A stretch of 64,000 bases of DNA from Actinoplanes sp. NBC_00393 (GTDB lineage Bacteria > Actinomycetota > Actinomycetes > Mycobacteriales > Micromonosporaceae), in the NCBI RefSeq assembly GCF_036053395.1, contig NZ_CP107942.1, positions 5,422,501 through 5,486,500 on the forward strand. Reading direction: 5' to 3'. Of this stretch, positions 27,520 through 35,644 are shown one piece after another (position 1 is the stretch's first letter; every line of letters starts with the position of its first letter). The notes beneath the pieces are model-generated. The model saw only the letters and a program-made list of their open reading frames with translations, was not told the DNA's origin and searched no databases. The position numbers and the translations under genes were made by a program.

Positions 27520-29009
27520 CCGAGCGATACGTGGTCGCGATCGACCAGGGCACGACGTCCACCCGCTGCATCGTCTTCGACCGGCGGGGACAGCTCGTCT
27601 CCCTCGCCCAGCAGGAGCACAAACAACACTTCCCGAAACCCGGCTGGGTCGAGCACGACGCGGCCGAGATCTGGCGCAACGTGGAACGGCTGGCGCCGCG
27701 GGCGCTGCGCCGGGCCGGAATCGGCCTCGATCAGGTGGCCGCGCTGGGCATCGCCAACCAGCGGGAGACCACGGTGCTGTGGGACCGGCAGACCGGTACG
27801 CCGATCGGCCGCGCGATCATCTGGCAGGACACCCGGACCGACGCGCTGGTGCACGAGCTGTCCGGCCGACCAGAGGCGGCGTCGCTGCAGGAGCGTTCCG
27901 GCCTGCCGCTGGCCACCTACTTCTCCGGCCCGCGCCTGAAATGGGCCCTGGACCACACCCCCGGCCTGCGTGAACGCGCCGAACGCGGCGACGTGCTCTG
28001 CGGCACCATGGAGACCTGGCTGATCTGGAACCTGACCGGCGGCCTGCACGTCACCGACGTCACCAACGCGAGCCGCACGATGCTGCTGGACGTGCGCACC
28101 CTGGAGTGGTCACCGGAGGCGTGCGCGTTCTTCGGCATCCCGCCGGCCATGCTGCCCGAGGTGCGGCCGTCGATCGGGGTGTTCGGCACGGCGACGGCGG
28201 CGTTTCCCGGGGTGCGGATCGGGGCGGCTCTCGGCGATCAGCAGGCGGCGCTGTTCGGGCAGACCTGTTTCACGCCGGGCGAGGCGAAATGCACGTACGG
28301 GACCGGCAGTTTCTTGCTGCTCAACACCGGCACCGAGTTGGTGCGCTCGGAGAACGGGCTGCTCAGCACGGTGGCGTACCAGATCGCCGGCGAGCCGGCG
28401 GCGTACGCCCTGGAGGGCTCGATCGCGATCACCGGCTCGCTGGTGCAGTGGTTCCGCGACCAGCTCGAGCTGATCTCCAGCGCGCCCGAGATCGAGACCC
28501 TGGCCCGGACCGTGGCGGACAACGGCGGCTGCTACATCGTGCCCGCCTTCTCCGGCCTGTACGCGCCGTACTGGCGCAGCGAGGCCCGCGGCGTGATCGT
28601 GGGCCTGACCTCGTACATCACCAAGGGCCACCTGGCCCGCGCGGTGCTGGAGGCGACCGCCTGGCAGACCCGCGAGGTGGTCGACGCGATGAACGCGAAC
28701 TCCGGGCTCACCCTCACCACGCTCAAGGTCGACGGCGGGATGACCGCGGACAACCTGCTGATGCAGATGATCGCGGACGTGCTGGACGTGCCGCTGGTCC
28801 GGCCGCTCGCGGTGGAGACGGTGTCGCTGGGTGCGGCGTACGCGGCCGGGCTGGCCGTCGGGTACTGGCCGGACCTGGACGGGCTGCGCCGCAACTGGCA
28901 CATCGCCGGCCAGTGGATGCCGGCCATGAACCCGGAGGTGCGCTCCACCGAGTACGCCAACTGGCGCCGCGCGGTGGAACGCACCTTCGACTGGATCCAG
29001 CCGGCCTGA
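27516..29009 (+). CDS. glpK: Second glycerol kinase
   Basis: 497 aa. All FGGY motifs of glycerol kinases are present: [37 protein letters not shown], and [13 protein letters not shown]. It is clearly a paralog of the 24283-25800 kinase but differs throughout, so it is not a recent duplication. It is translationally coupled to the IclR regulator, so it would rise and fall with the regulator itself. It may serve a different polyol or provide basal glycerol kinase to make inducer; both are inference. Confidence 0.92.
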   Translation: MTERYVVAIDQGTTSTRCIVFDRRGQLVSLAQQEHKQHFPKPGWVEHDAAEIWRNVERLAPRALRRAGIGLDQVAALGIANQRETTVLWDRQTGTPIGRAIIWQDTRTDALVHELSGRPEAASLQERSGLPLATYFSGPRLKWALDHTPGLRERAERGDVLCGTMETWLIWNLTGGLHVTDVTNASRTMLLDVRTLEWSPEACAFFGIPPAMLPEVRPSIGVFGTATAAFPGVRIGAALGDQQAALFGQTCFTPGEAKCTYGTGSFLLLNTGTELVRSENGLLSTVAYQIAGEPAAYALEGSIAITGSLVQWFRDQLELISSAPEIETLARTVADNGGCYIVPAFSGLYAPYWRSEARGVIVGLTSYITKGHLARAVLEATAWQTREVVDAMNANSGLTLTTLKVDGGMTADNLLMQMIADVLDVPLVRPLAVETVSLGAAYAAGLAVGYWPDLDGLRRNWHIAGQWMPAMNPEVRSTEYANWRRAVERTFDWIQPA

Positions 29010-29013
29010 TCAG

Positions 29014-29580
29014 CTACTTCGTGGCGCGGCCGCTCAGCTTGTCGCGCAGCCGGTCGACCAGGCCGACGCCGGGGCCGACCAGCTTGTGGAACAGCTCGGC
29101 GTTGGGGGCGCCGGGGTGCGGCCGGGTGGGCGCCAGCTTCTTGGCGGTCTCCACCTTGCCGGCCAGCTCGACCAGCTCCTGCGCCGGCACCACACTGCGC
29201 AGCTGGGGGAACTGGTCGGTCTCCTCATCCTGCACGTGGTCGGCGAGCAGCTCCTCCAGCTTGTTCAGCGCCTGGGAGAACTCGGAGGTCTCGACGTCGA
29301 GGCCCTCGAGGCGCTTCATCGTCTCCTCGAGTTCCTTGTGCTCCTCGATGTCGTGCTCGACGGCCTTCTCGCCCTCGGGCAGGTACTTCTTCATGACCGG
29401 GTAGACGTACATCTCCTCGGCCACGGCGTGCCGCACCAGCTCGCTGATCGCGGTGTCGGTCAGGTCACGCCGGATCATCGGGTCGGCGACCGACCGAATG
29501 TTGGCGATCAGGGCGGTCACGTCACGGTGGTCGGCGACGAGGACGTCGATCACGTCCCCGCCACTCTGCGGGCTCGTCAC
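29014..29580 (-). CDS. Hemerythrin-like HHE domain protein
   Basis: 188 aa from a GTG at 29580 with GGAGGAG upstream. Two helix pairs carry the hemerythrin iron ligands: LVADHRDVTALI, RHAVAEEMYVYPVM, EHDIEEHKELEETM and LADHVQDEETDQFPQL. It is a four-helix bundle with a likely non-heme di-iron site. HHE proteins in actinobacteria are linked to oxygen or nitric oxide sensing and stress. The C-terminal ~45 residues after PAQELVEL are a basic, Pro-rich tail. It converges with the second glpK with only 4 bp between stops. Confidence 0.88.
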   Translation of the reverse strand: MTSPQSGGDVIDVLVADHRDVTALIANIRSVADPMIRRDLTDTAISELVRHAVAEEMYVYPVMKKYLPEGEKAVEHDIEEHKELEETMKRLEGLDVETSEFSQALNKLEELLADHVQDEETDQFPQLRSVVPAQELVELAGKVETAKKLAPTRPHPGAPNAELFHKLVGPGVGLVDRLRDKLSGRATK

Positions 29581-29618
29581 GGTCTCCTCCAGGGGCAGTC
29601 GGACCAAACGACTGCCGC

Positions 29619-29852
29619 CTACCCCCGATGGGCCAGGTTATGCGCGTGACCGGCCTCGCGGAAACCGCGGCAGTGGCCGCACACCAGATACTCCCGGCTC
29701 GGCTTGACCGGGAACAGCGGGATGAAGAACAGGGTGAACTTCGTGCTGCGCCGCAGCACCGACTGGGGCGCCTCCCACCCGCAGATCTCGCAGATCATCA
29801 TGCGGGTGCCGGCCATGTGGTCCTTGGTCCGCAGACCGAACAGCAGGAACAA
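29619..29852 (-). CDS. Small zinc-ribbon protein
   Basis: About 77 aa from a TTG at 29852, chosen because GAGGAG lies six bases upstream and the resulting start FLLFGLRTKD matches the family; a longer in-frame ATG at 29900 has no such site. Two CxxC knuckles (CEIC and CGHC) flank a hydrophobic FTLFFIPLFPV segment, the arrangement of 'zinc-ribbon domain-containing' membrane-associated proteins common in actinobacteria. Function is unknown. Confidence 0.75.
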   Translation of the reverse strand: MFLLFGLRTKDHMAGTRMMICEICGWEAPQSVLRRSTKFTLFFIPLFPVKPSREYLVCGHCRGFREAGHAHNLAHRG

Positions 29853-29938
29853 CGGACTCTCCTCGACTCGCGTGACTTGATCCCATGGTCTTACCCACAA
29901 GCAAACCCTTCAGTACGCCGCCGCCCTGCCGACTGAGC

Positions 29939-30490
29939 ATGTCGAGAGTTGACGACTCAACGAGCAAAGGACGGCTTGGCTTGCAGACCTCCGCGGTTTA
30001 CGACGAGATCCCGGTCATCAAGGTGGTCGGCCGGGGTTCCACCACCCTCTCGGCCTTCCACGACGCCCTGGTGCAGGCCGACATCGCGGTCTACAACCTG
30101 GTCCGGCTCTCCAGCGTGATCCCGCCCGGCACCCAGGTCGACGCGACCGGCAAGACGCCGGCCCCGCAGGGCGCCTGGGGCGACAAGCTGTACTGCGTGT
30201 ACGCCGAGCAGTACGCGACCCTGCCGGGCGAGCAGGCCTGGGCCGGCATCGGCTGGGTGCAGCGACTGGACGGACAGGGCGGCCTGTTCGTCGAGCACGA
30301 GGGCACCAGCGAGGGATACGTCACGACGGCGATCAAGAACAGCCTGCGTGACCTGGTCCGCGGCCACTCGGAGGCGTTCACCGACCCGGACTTCGTGGTG
30401 CACGGCGCGGTCTGCGACGGTGACCCGGTGTGCGCCATGGTGATCGCGCCCTACGAGACCGCCTCCTGGGCGGGCGCCCCGCGCAACTGA
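29939..30490 (+). CDS. Pyruvoyl-dependent arginine decarboxylase homolog
   Basis: 183 aa from ATG 29939; a TTG at 29981 with AAAGGA nine bases upstream is an equally good start. The core IPVIKVVGRGSTTLSAFHDAL ... VYNLVRLSSVIPPG is the pyruvoyl arginine decarboxylase pattern. The enzyme cleaves itself at the serine pair (S58-S59 in this numbering), turning the new N-terminal Ser into the pyruvoyl cofactor. Arginine decarboxylation gives agmatine for polyamines. No agmatinase or agmatine deiminase is nearby, so the substrate is taken from family membership. The gene is a single unit. Confidence 0.82.
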   Translation: MSRVDDSTSKGRLGLQTSAVYDEIPVIKVVGRGSTTLSAFHDALVQADIAVYNLVRLSSVIPPGTQVDATGKTPAPQGAWGDKLYCVYAEQYATLPGEQAWAGIGWVQRLDGQGGLFVEHEGTSEGYVTTAIKNSLRDLVRGHSEAFTDPDFVVHGAVCDGDPVCAMVIAPYETASWAGAPRN

Positions 30491-30583
30491 TCGCAATCCT
30501 TCCCGAATCTCCGGCCGGTGTGCCGCCCGTCACGGGTGGCCGCCGGCCGGAATCGTCGTGATCCGCCGGAGGTTCGCGCTGGT

Positions 30584-31255
30584 ATGACGACGATCGGACT
30601 CATCGGCAGCGGAAACATCGGCAGCACTGTGGCCCGCCTCGCGGTGGCCGCCGGTTACGACGTGGTGCTGAGCAACTCGCGCGGCCCCGAGACCCTGCAG
30701 GACCTGGTCAAGGAGCTGGGCCCGGCCGCCCGGGCGGCGACTCCCGCCGAGGCCGCGGCAGCCGCGGACCTCGTGGTGGTGACCGTGCCGCTGCGGGCCT
30801 TCCGGGACGTCCCGGCGGAGCCGCTGGCCGGCAAGGTGGTGATCGACACGAACAACTACTACCCGGAGCGCGACGGCGTCTTCCCCGAACTGGAGGACGG
30901 CTCCACCACCACCGGTGAGCTGCTGCAGAAGCACCTCGCCGAGTCGCGCGTGGTGAAGGGCTTCAACAACATCTGGTTCGGCCATCTGGGCGACCTGGCC
31001 CGCCCGGCGGGCAGCGCGGACCGGTCGGCCCTGCCGATCGCCGGTGACGACGCGGCGGCCAAGCTGCTCGTCACCGAGTTCCTCGACCGGGTCGGGTTCG
31101 ACACCGTGGACGCCGGGCCGCTCGCCGAGAACTGGCGAACCCAACGGGACTCGGCGGTTTATGTGAATCCTTACGGCGCATACGGGGTACTGCCGGGTAC
31201 GCCGGCGAGCGCGGAGGTCGTACGCGAAGCGCTCGCCGCGGCGAAGGCCGGCTGA
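30584..31255 (+). CDS. NADPH-dependent F420 reductase-type oxidoreductase
   Basis: 223 aa from the ATG at 30584, with GGAGG about ten bases upstream. The N-terminal Rossmann motif TIGLIGSGNIGSTVARLAVAAGY and LSNSRGPETL fit F420H2:NADP oxidoreductase-like proteins, in which Ser/Arg after beta-2 bind the NADP phosphate. Other members of this family are metalloreductases. The downstream NNIWFGHLGDLARP segment is typical of the group. The exact substrate is uncertain. It is a single gene ended by a strong hairpin. Confidence 0.85.
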   Translation: MTTIGLIGSGNIGSTVARLAVAAGYDVVLSNSRGPETLQDLVKELGPAARAATPAEAAAAADLVVVTVPLRAFRDVPAEPLAGKVVIDTNNYYPERDGVFPELEDGSTTTGELLQKHLAESRVVKGFNNIWFGHLGDLARPAGSADRSALPIAGDDAAAKLLVTEFLDRVGFDTVDAGPLAENWRTQRDSAVYVNPYGAYGVLPGTPASAEVVREALAAAKAG

Positions 31256-31273
31256 AAGCCTTCCCCCAGCTGA

Positions 31274-31305
31274 GGCCCGCCGCCGAGGGGCGTCGGCGGC
31301 GGGCC
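31274..31305. terminator. Bidirectional terminator hairpin
   Basis: A perfect 13-bp inverted repeat (GGCCCGCCGCCGA / TCGGCGGCGGGCC) with a 6-nt loop lies between the convergent stops at 31255 and 31324. Confidence 0.85.
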
Positions 31306-31323
31306 CAGCGCACCCGGCGTGCT

Positions 31324-31746
31324 TCAGGGCTCCAGGCCGATCGACGCCTGGAACGTGCCGTCCATCTCGAACGGCACCGACTCGTGCTCGTGCACCACCA
31401 ACCAGCGCCCGTCGACGCGGCGCAGCCCCAGCGTCACCCGGAACCACAGGCGGAACCCCTCGGTGGACCCGCGCGGCACCGCGCTGAGGCAGTCGATGCT
31501 GGTCGCGAACGCCACGTCGCCGTCCACGGTGATCTCCAGCTGGGTGACCTCACGGCGCGGCGGCGCCTCGAAGGTCGCCATCCACGCCTCCAGCTTGCCC
31601 GGGTCCCGGGCGTCACCCGGCTGGCGCAGCGGCGGGGCGAGGTTGTACTCGACGAACGTGGGCGTGTAGTAGGACAGGATGGCCTTGGCGTCGCCGGTCT
31701 CCAGCAGAGCGGCCTTGCGTTCGATGACTTCCCTGATCTCGTTCAT
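31324..31746 (-). CDS. SgcJ/DUF4440-like NTF2-fold protein
   Basis: 140 aa from the ATG at 31746. It has the NTF2/SnoaL-like pattern: an N-terminal helix EIREVIERKAALLETGDAKAI, LSYYTPTFVEYNLAPPL, and C-terminal strands WFRVTLGLRRVDGRWLVVHEHESVP. Relatives are 'SgcJ/EcaC family' or ketosteroid-isomerase-like proteins of mostly unknown role. It diverges from the DGPF/ECF42 pair with 63 bp between starts. Small NTF2-fold or DGPF proteins often accompany such sigma factors, so it may belong to the same regulon. Confidence 0.8.
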   Translation of the reverse strand: MNEIREVIERKAALLETGDAKAILSYYTPTFVEYNLAPPLRQPGDARDPGKLEAWMATFEAPPRREVTQLEITVDGDVAFATSIDCLSAVPRGSTEGFRLWFRVTLGLRRVDGRWLVVHEHESVPFEMDGTFQASIGLEP

Positions 31747-31809
31747 GCCGGGATGTCGAAGCCGGGCCGGCCGGTTTCGACATCCCTGGCGAAACGAGAG
31801 GGGAAATCC

Positions 31810-32181
31810 GTGAAGTACGTGATCCTGATCCAGTCGAACCCGCAGTCCCTGGCGGTCTGGGAGACGCTGACCGAGCAGCAGCAGGGCGATCTCGGGCTGG
31901 GCCACCTGCGGCTCACCGAGGAGATGCGCAAGGCCGGCGTGCTGGTCGCGAGCGAAGGTCTCGGCGATCCGGCGCTGGCCACCCAGGTCTCCGTCCGGGA
32001 CGGGAAGACGATCACCTCCGACGGACCGTACGCCGAGGTCAAGGAGCATCTGGCCGGCTTCTACCTGATCGACGTGGCGGACCGGGAGGAGGCGATCGCC
32101 TGGGCCGCGAAGGCGCCGGACGCCGCGTACACCCGGGTCGAGCTGCGGCCGGTCCTGGACATGAGCGAGTGGGAGTTCTGA
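31810..32181 (+). CDS. YCII-related DGPF-domain protein
   Basis: 123 aa from a GTG at 31810 with GAGGGG upstream. The DGPF motif appears as TSDGPYAEVKEHLAGFYLID. This domain is the conserved genomic partner of ECF42 sigma factors, and the ECF42 gene begins inside its 3' end (13-bp overlap). DGPF proteins are ferredoxin-like dimers of the YCII family and are known targets of the sigma factor in Streptomyces; their biochemical activity is not established. Confidence 0.88.
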   Translation: MKYVILIQSNPQSLAVWETLTEQQQGDLGLGHLRLTEEMRKAGVLVASEGLGDPALATQVSVRDGKTITSDGPYAEVKEHLAGFYLIDVADREEAIAWAAKAPDAAYTRVELRPVLDMSEWEF

Positions 32182-33374
32182 CCGGGCTGCCGGACCTGCT
32201 GCGCGAGTGCGCGCCGCAGGTCCTGGCCGCCCTGGTGCGCCGCTACGGCGACTTCGAGACCTGCGAGGACGCGGTCCAGGAGGCGCTGCTGGCGGCCGCC
32301 CGGCAGTGGCCGGAGACCGGCGTCCCGGAGCATCCGCGCAACTGGCTGATCACGGTGGCGAGCCGCCGCCGGATCGAGCTGCTGCGCACCGAGACCGCCC
32401 GGCGGCGCCGCGAGGACGCGGTGTGGCACGAGCCGGCGCCCGAGGTCCGCGGCGACGACGAGCTGGCGTTGCTGCTGCTCTGCTGCCATCCCGCGCTCAG
32501 TGTGCCGGCGCAGGTCACGCTGACCCTGCGGGCGGTCGGCGGGCTCGGCACCGCGGAGATCGCCCGGGCGCTGCTGCTGCCGGAGGCCACCGTGGGCCAG
32601 CGGATCAGCCGGGCCAAGCAGCGGATCCGGGAGGCCGGCGCACGCTTCGAGAGGCCCGCGCCGGGCGAGTTCGGCCAGCGGCTGACCGCGGTCCGGCACG
32701 TGCTCTATCTGATCTTCAACGAGGGGCACACGGCGAGTTCCGGCGAGCGGTTGCAGCGGGTGGAGCTGACCCGGGAGGCGATCCGGCTGACCCGGCAGCT
32801 GCACCGGCGCCTGCCGGAGGACGGCGAGGTCGCCGGGTTGCTCGCGTTGATGCTGCTCACCGATGCCCGGCGGGTCGCGCGTACCGGTCCGGACGGCACC
32901 CTGATCCCGCTCGCCGAGCAGGACCGGACCCGCTGGGACGCCACGGCGATCGCCGAGGGCGTCGCGATCATCACCCGGGCCCTGCAGCGGGCCCCGGTCG
33001 GGCCCTTCCAGGTACAGGCCGCGATCGCGGCGGTGCACGACGAGGCAGCGCGGCCCGAGGACACCGACTGGCCGCAGATCCTTGCCCTGTACGAGCTACT
33101 GCACGCCCTCGCACCCAGCCCGATGGTGGCGCTGAACCGGATCGTGGCGCGGGCCATGGTCGACGGGCCGGCCGCCGGGCTCGCCGCCCTCGACCGGGTC
33201 GCCGGGGATCCGGTGCTGGCCCGGCACCACCGGACCGCCGCGGTCCGGGCCCACCTGCTCGAGCTGGCCGGCGACCGGGACGGGGCGCGGGAGAACTACC
33301 GGCTGGCGGCGCGGCTCACGCTCAGCCTCCCCGAGCAGCGCTATCTGGAGTCGCGGGCGGCCGGACTCCGCTGA
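32169..33374 (+). CDS. ECF42-type RNA polymerase sigma factor with C-terminal extension
   Basis: 401 aa from a GTG at 32169 overlapping the DGPF gene. Sigma region 2 is seen in RRYGDFETCEDAVQEALLAAARQW and PRNWLITVASRRRIELLR; region 4 in GLGTAEIARALLLPEATVGQRISRAKQRI. A ~220-residue C-terminal extension follows (DUF6596, TPR-like; FNEGHTAS and LYELLHALAPSPMVALNRIVA), the hallmark of ECF42 and required for its activity in studied members. There is no anti-sigma gene nearby, as expected for the group. Confidence 0.92.
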   Translation: MGVLTGLPDLLRECAPQVLAALVRRYGDFETCEDAVQEALLAAARQWPETGVPEHPRNWLITVASRRRIELLRTETARRRREDAVWHEPAPEVRGDDELALLLLCCHPALSVPAQVTLTLRAVGGLGTAEIARALLLPEATVGQRISRAKQRIREAGARFERPAPGEFGQRLTAVRHVLYLIFNEGHTASSGERLQRVELTREAIRLTRQLHRRLPEDGEVAGLLALMLLTDARRVARTGPDGTLIPLAEQDRTRWDATAIAEGVAIITRALQRAPVGPFQVQAAIAAVHDEAARPEDTDWPQILALYELLHALAPSPMVALNRIVARAMVDGPAAGLAALDRVAGDPVLARHHRTAAVRAHLLELAGDRDGARENYRLAARLTLSLPEQRYLESRAAGLR

Positions 33375-33731
33375 CCGGGGCGAAGATCCGGGTGACAGAT
33401 CAAGGACCGAACTCTTTCCCTCGAATAGGTGGGTGCCGGATTTCTTTTCGTTAATGCACCCAGCAATTCTCCGGCAAGCCCCTGACCAGCTAGTCTTGCT
33501 GGCCGCGCGCCCGTTCGGGGTGTTCCACTCCGCCGTCAGGCCATTACACAAGACGCCGATCGGGCTATTTCTAATTGACGCGAATATTACTCGCGTTCCT
33601 TATGACAATTGCTACTGCCGTCGCCCGTACGCATTTGCCATCGTGGGTGGAAGGCCGCGGGGCAGCGCTGAACCGTGCACGCGCCGCTTCGTGGCCATCG
33701 ACCAGATCACGAGTGGGAGGATGCCGGACGC
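33375..33731. other. 357-bp upstream region of the exopolysaccharide operon
   Basis: No gene is supported here. The region is lower in GC than its surroundings (TA-rich around 33565-33615) and contains CGCGAATATTACTCGCG at ~33580-33596, a short inverted repeat, and the shared motif at 33603-33617. It probably holds the promoter of the exopolysaccharide operon and a 5' leader of about 100 bases. Confidence 0.6.
33603..33617 (+). promoter_or_regulatory. Shared exopolysaccharide promoter motif, copy 1
   Basis: TGACAATTGCTACTG, 115 bp before the polysaccharide deacetylase start. The identical 15-mer occurs in the opposite orientation at 59334-59348, upstream of the capD-like gene. Both copies read toward their operon. 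The part TGCTACTG could act as an extended -10 element or activator site. Confidence 0.6.
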
Positions 33732-34502
33732 ATGCAGCCGCCGACGGCGATCAAGCGACGCCTGAACGAGTTGGGGCTGCGCAGCCGGCTCCGGGCCCGG
33801 CCCCGGTTGCAGGGCCGGATCCTGGCGCCGGCCGGGCTCCGGCGCCGCCTGCCCAGCGCGCCCGGGCTGTACTTCCCCTTCTACCACGACGTCCTCCCGG
33901 AGTACGGCGACGACCTGCGCCGCCACCTGCGCGCCCTGCAGCGGATCGGCCCGATGCTCACCTGGGACGAGGCGCTCGCCGTCCTGGCCGGCGAGCGGCC
34001 GCTCACCGGGCCGATGTTCTGCCTCTCCTTCGACGACGCGCACCTGTCCTGGCGGGACGTGGCCGCCCCGGTGCTGCTGGAGATGCGGGTGCCGGCGATG
34101 TTCTTCCTGACCTCCGGCATGGTCGGGCAGCCCGGCAACCTCACCTGGCAGGACTGCCGGGATCTGGCCGCGGCCGGCTTCGCCTTCGGCTCGCACACGA
34201 TCACCCACACCCGGCTCGCCGACCAGGACGACGAGGCGGCGGCACGGGAGCTGATCGAGTCGAAACGCGAGATCGAGGACGAGCTCGGCGCCGAGGTCCG
34301 GGACTTCGCCGCGCCGTACGGGCATCCCGCCGTCGACTTCCGGGACCGGGACGTGCAGGTCGCCCGGGACGCGGGGTACCGCAGCTTCGCCACCACGCTG
34401 CGCCCGGCGATGCACCCCGGTGACTCGCCGATGTTCATCCACCGGCAGGGCCTGCACCCGGCCTGGCCGATCATGGCGGTCAGGACCCGGGTCCATGACT
34501 GA
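33732..34502 (+). CDS. Polysaccharide deacetylase (NodB/CE4)
   Basis: 256 aa from ATG 33732, with GGGAGG about 11 bases upstream; an in-frame ATG at 33675 is possible. NodB motifs are FDDAHLSW (motif 1, catalytic Asp and metal Asp), SHTITHTRL (metal histidines), and DFAAPYGHP. It removes acetyl groups from N-acetyl sugars, here probably on the exopolysaccharide or its precursor. The N-terminus is basic with no clear signal peptide, so the site of action is uncertain. First gene of the operon, overlapping the aminotransferase by 8 bp. Confidence 0.86.
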   Translation: MQPPTAIKRRLNELGLRSRLRARPRLQGRILAPAGLRRRLPSAPGLYFPFYHDVLPEYGDDLRRHLRALQRIGPMLTWDEALAVLAGERPLTGPMFCLSFDDAHLSWRDVAAPVLLEMRVPAMFFLTSGMVGQPGNLTWQDCRDLAAAGFAFGSHTITHTRLADQDDEAAARELIESKREIEDELGAEVRDFAAPYGHPAVDFRDRDVQVARDAGYRSFATTLRPAMHPGDSPMFIHRQGLHPAWPIMAVRTRVHD

Positions 34503-35637
34503 CGCCCGCATCTACCTGTCCCCGCCGGACGTCAGCGACGTCGAGCGCAAGCTGCTGCTCGACGCCTTCGACTCGAACTGGGTGGCCCCGGTCGGCCCGG
34601 ACCTGGACGCCTTCGAGGCGCAGGTGGCCGAGCTGGTCGGGGTCCGGCACGCGGTGGCGCTCAGCAGCGGCACGGCAGGGCTGCACCTGGCCCTGATCGC
34701 GGCCGGGGTGCGGCGCGGCGACACCGTGCTGGTGCCCTCGTTCACCTTCGCGGCGACCGCGAACGCGGTGGCGTACCTGGGCGCGCGTCCGGTCTTCGTG
34801 GACAGCACCCCGGCGAGCTGGAACATCGATCCGGACCTGGTCGCCGAGGAGCTGCGGGCGCGGGCCGACCGCGGGCAGCTGCCGCGCGCGGTGATCGCCG
34901 TGGACATGTACGGGCAGTGCGCCGACTACGACCCGCTGCTGGAGGCCTGCGACCGGTACGGCGTACCGCTGATCGAGGACGCGGCCGAGGCTCTCGGCGC
35001 CACCTACCGGGGCCGCCCGGCCGGGCAGTTCGGGCTGGCCGGGGTGCTCTCCTTCAACGGCAACAAGATCATCACCACCGGCGGCGGCGGGATGCTCGTC
35101 ACCGACGACAGCGCGGTCGCCAAGCAGGCCCGGCACCTGGCCACCCAGGCCCGCGAGCCGGTTGCGCACTACGAGCACCGCGCCGTCGGCTACAACTACC
35201 GGCTGAGCAACCTGCTGGCCGCGGTCGGCCGGGGGCAGGTGCAGCGGCTCGGCCAGCTGCTCGAGTCCCGGCGGCGCACCTTCGAGTTCTACCGCACGGC
35301 GCTGGGCGACCTGCCCGGCCTGGAGTTCATGCCGATCGCCGGGTACGGCGTACCCAACTACTGGCTGACCTGCCTGCTGGTCGACGCCGGCCGCTTCGGC
35401 GCCGGCCGCGACCGGATCATCGCCGAGCTGGCGGGCCGCGACATCGAGGCGCGGCCGGCCTGGAAACCGATGCACCTCCAGCCGGTCTTCCAGGACTGCG
35501 TGGTGCGCGGCGGCGAGGTCAGCGCCGACCTGTTCCACCGCGGGCTGTGCCTGCCCAGCGGTTCCGCCCTCACCGACCGGGACCGGGAGCGCGTCGTGGA
35601 CGCCGTCCGGTCGGTCGCCGCCGAACAGAAGGGGTGA
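34495..35637 (+). CDS. DegT/DnrJ/EryC1/StrS sugar aminotransferase
   Basis: 380 aa from the ATG at 34495. Motifs of PLP-dependent sugar aminotransferases are ALSSGTAGLHLAL, VPSFTFAATANAV, LIEDAAEALGATYRG (Asp to pyridine N), and SFNGNKIITTGGGGML, with the PLP lysine in NGNK. It fits the PglE/PseC-like group that aminates 4-keto sugars made by CapD/WbpM-type dehydratases, such as the one at 57198-59159. It yields an amino sugar nucleotide for the polymer. Confidence 0.91.
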   Translation: MTDARIYLSPPDVSDVERKLLLDAFDSNWVAPVGPDLDAFEAQVAELVGVRHAVALSSGTAGLHLALIAAGVRRGDTVLVPSFTFAATANAVAYLGARPVFVDSTPASWNIDPDLVAEELRARADRGQLPRAVIAVDMYGQCADYDPLLEACDRYGVPLIEDAAEALGATYRGRPAGQFGLAGVLSFNGNKIITTGGGGMLVTDDSAVAKQARHLATQAREPVAHYEHRAVGYNYRLSNLLAAVGRGQVQRLGQLLESRRRTFEFYRTALGDLPGLEFMPIAGYGVPNYWLTCLLVDAGRFGAGRDRIIAELAGRDIEARPAWKPMHLQPVFQDCVVRGGEVSADLFHRGLCLPSGSALTDRDRERVVDAVRSVAAEQKG

Positions 35638-35644
35638 CGGGCGG

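Noticed and set aside
33375..33731. Possible tRNA or riboswitch before the exopolysaccharide operon
   Set aside because: No cloverleaf, T-loop or known riboswitch core could be found; only short inverted repeats and the shared 15-mer are present.
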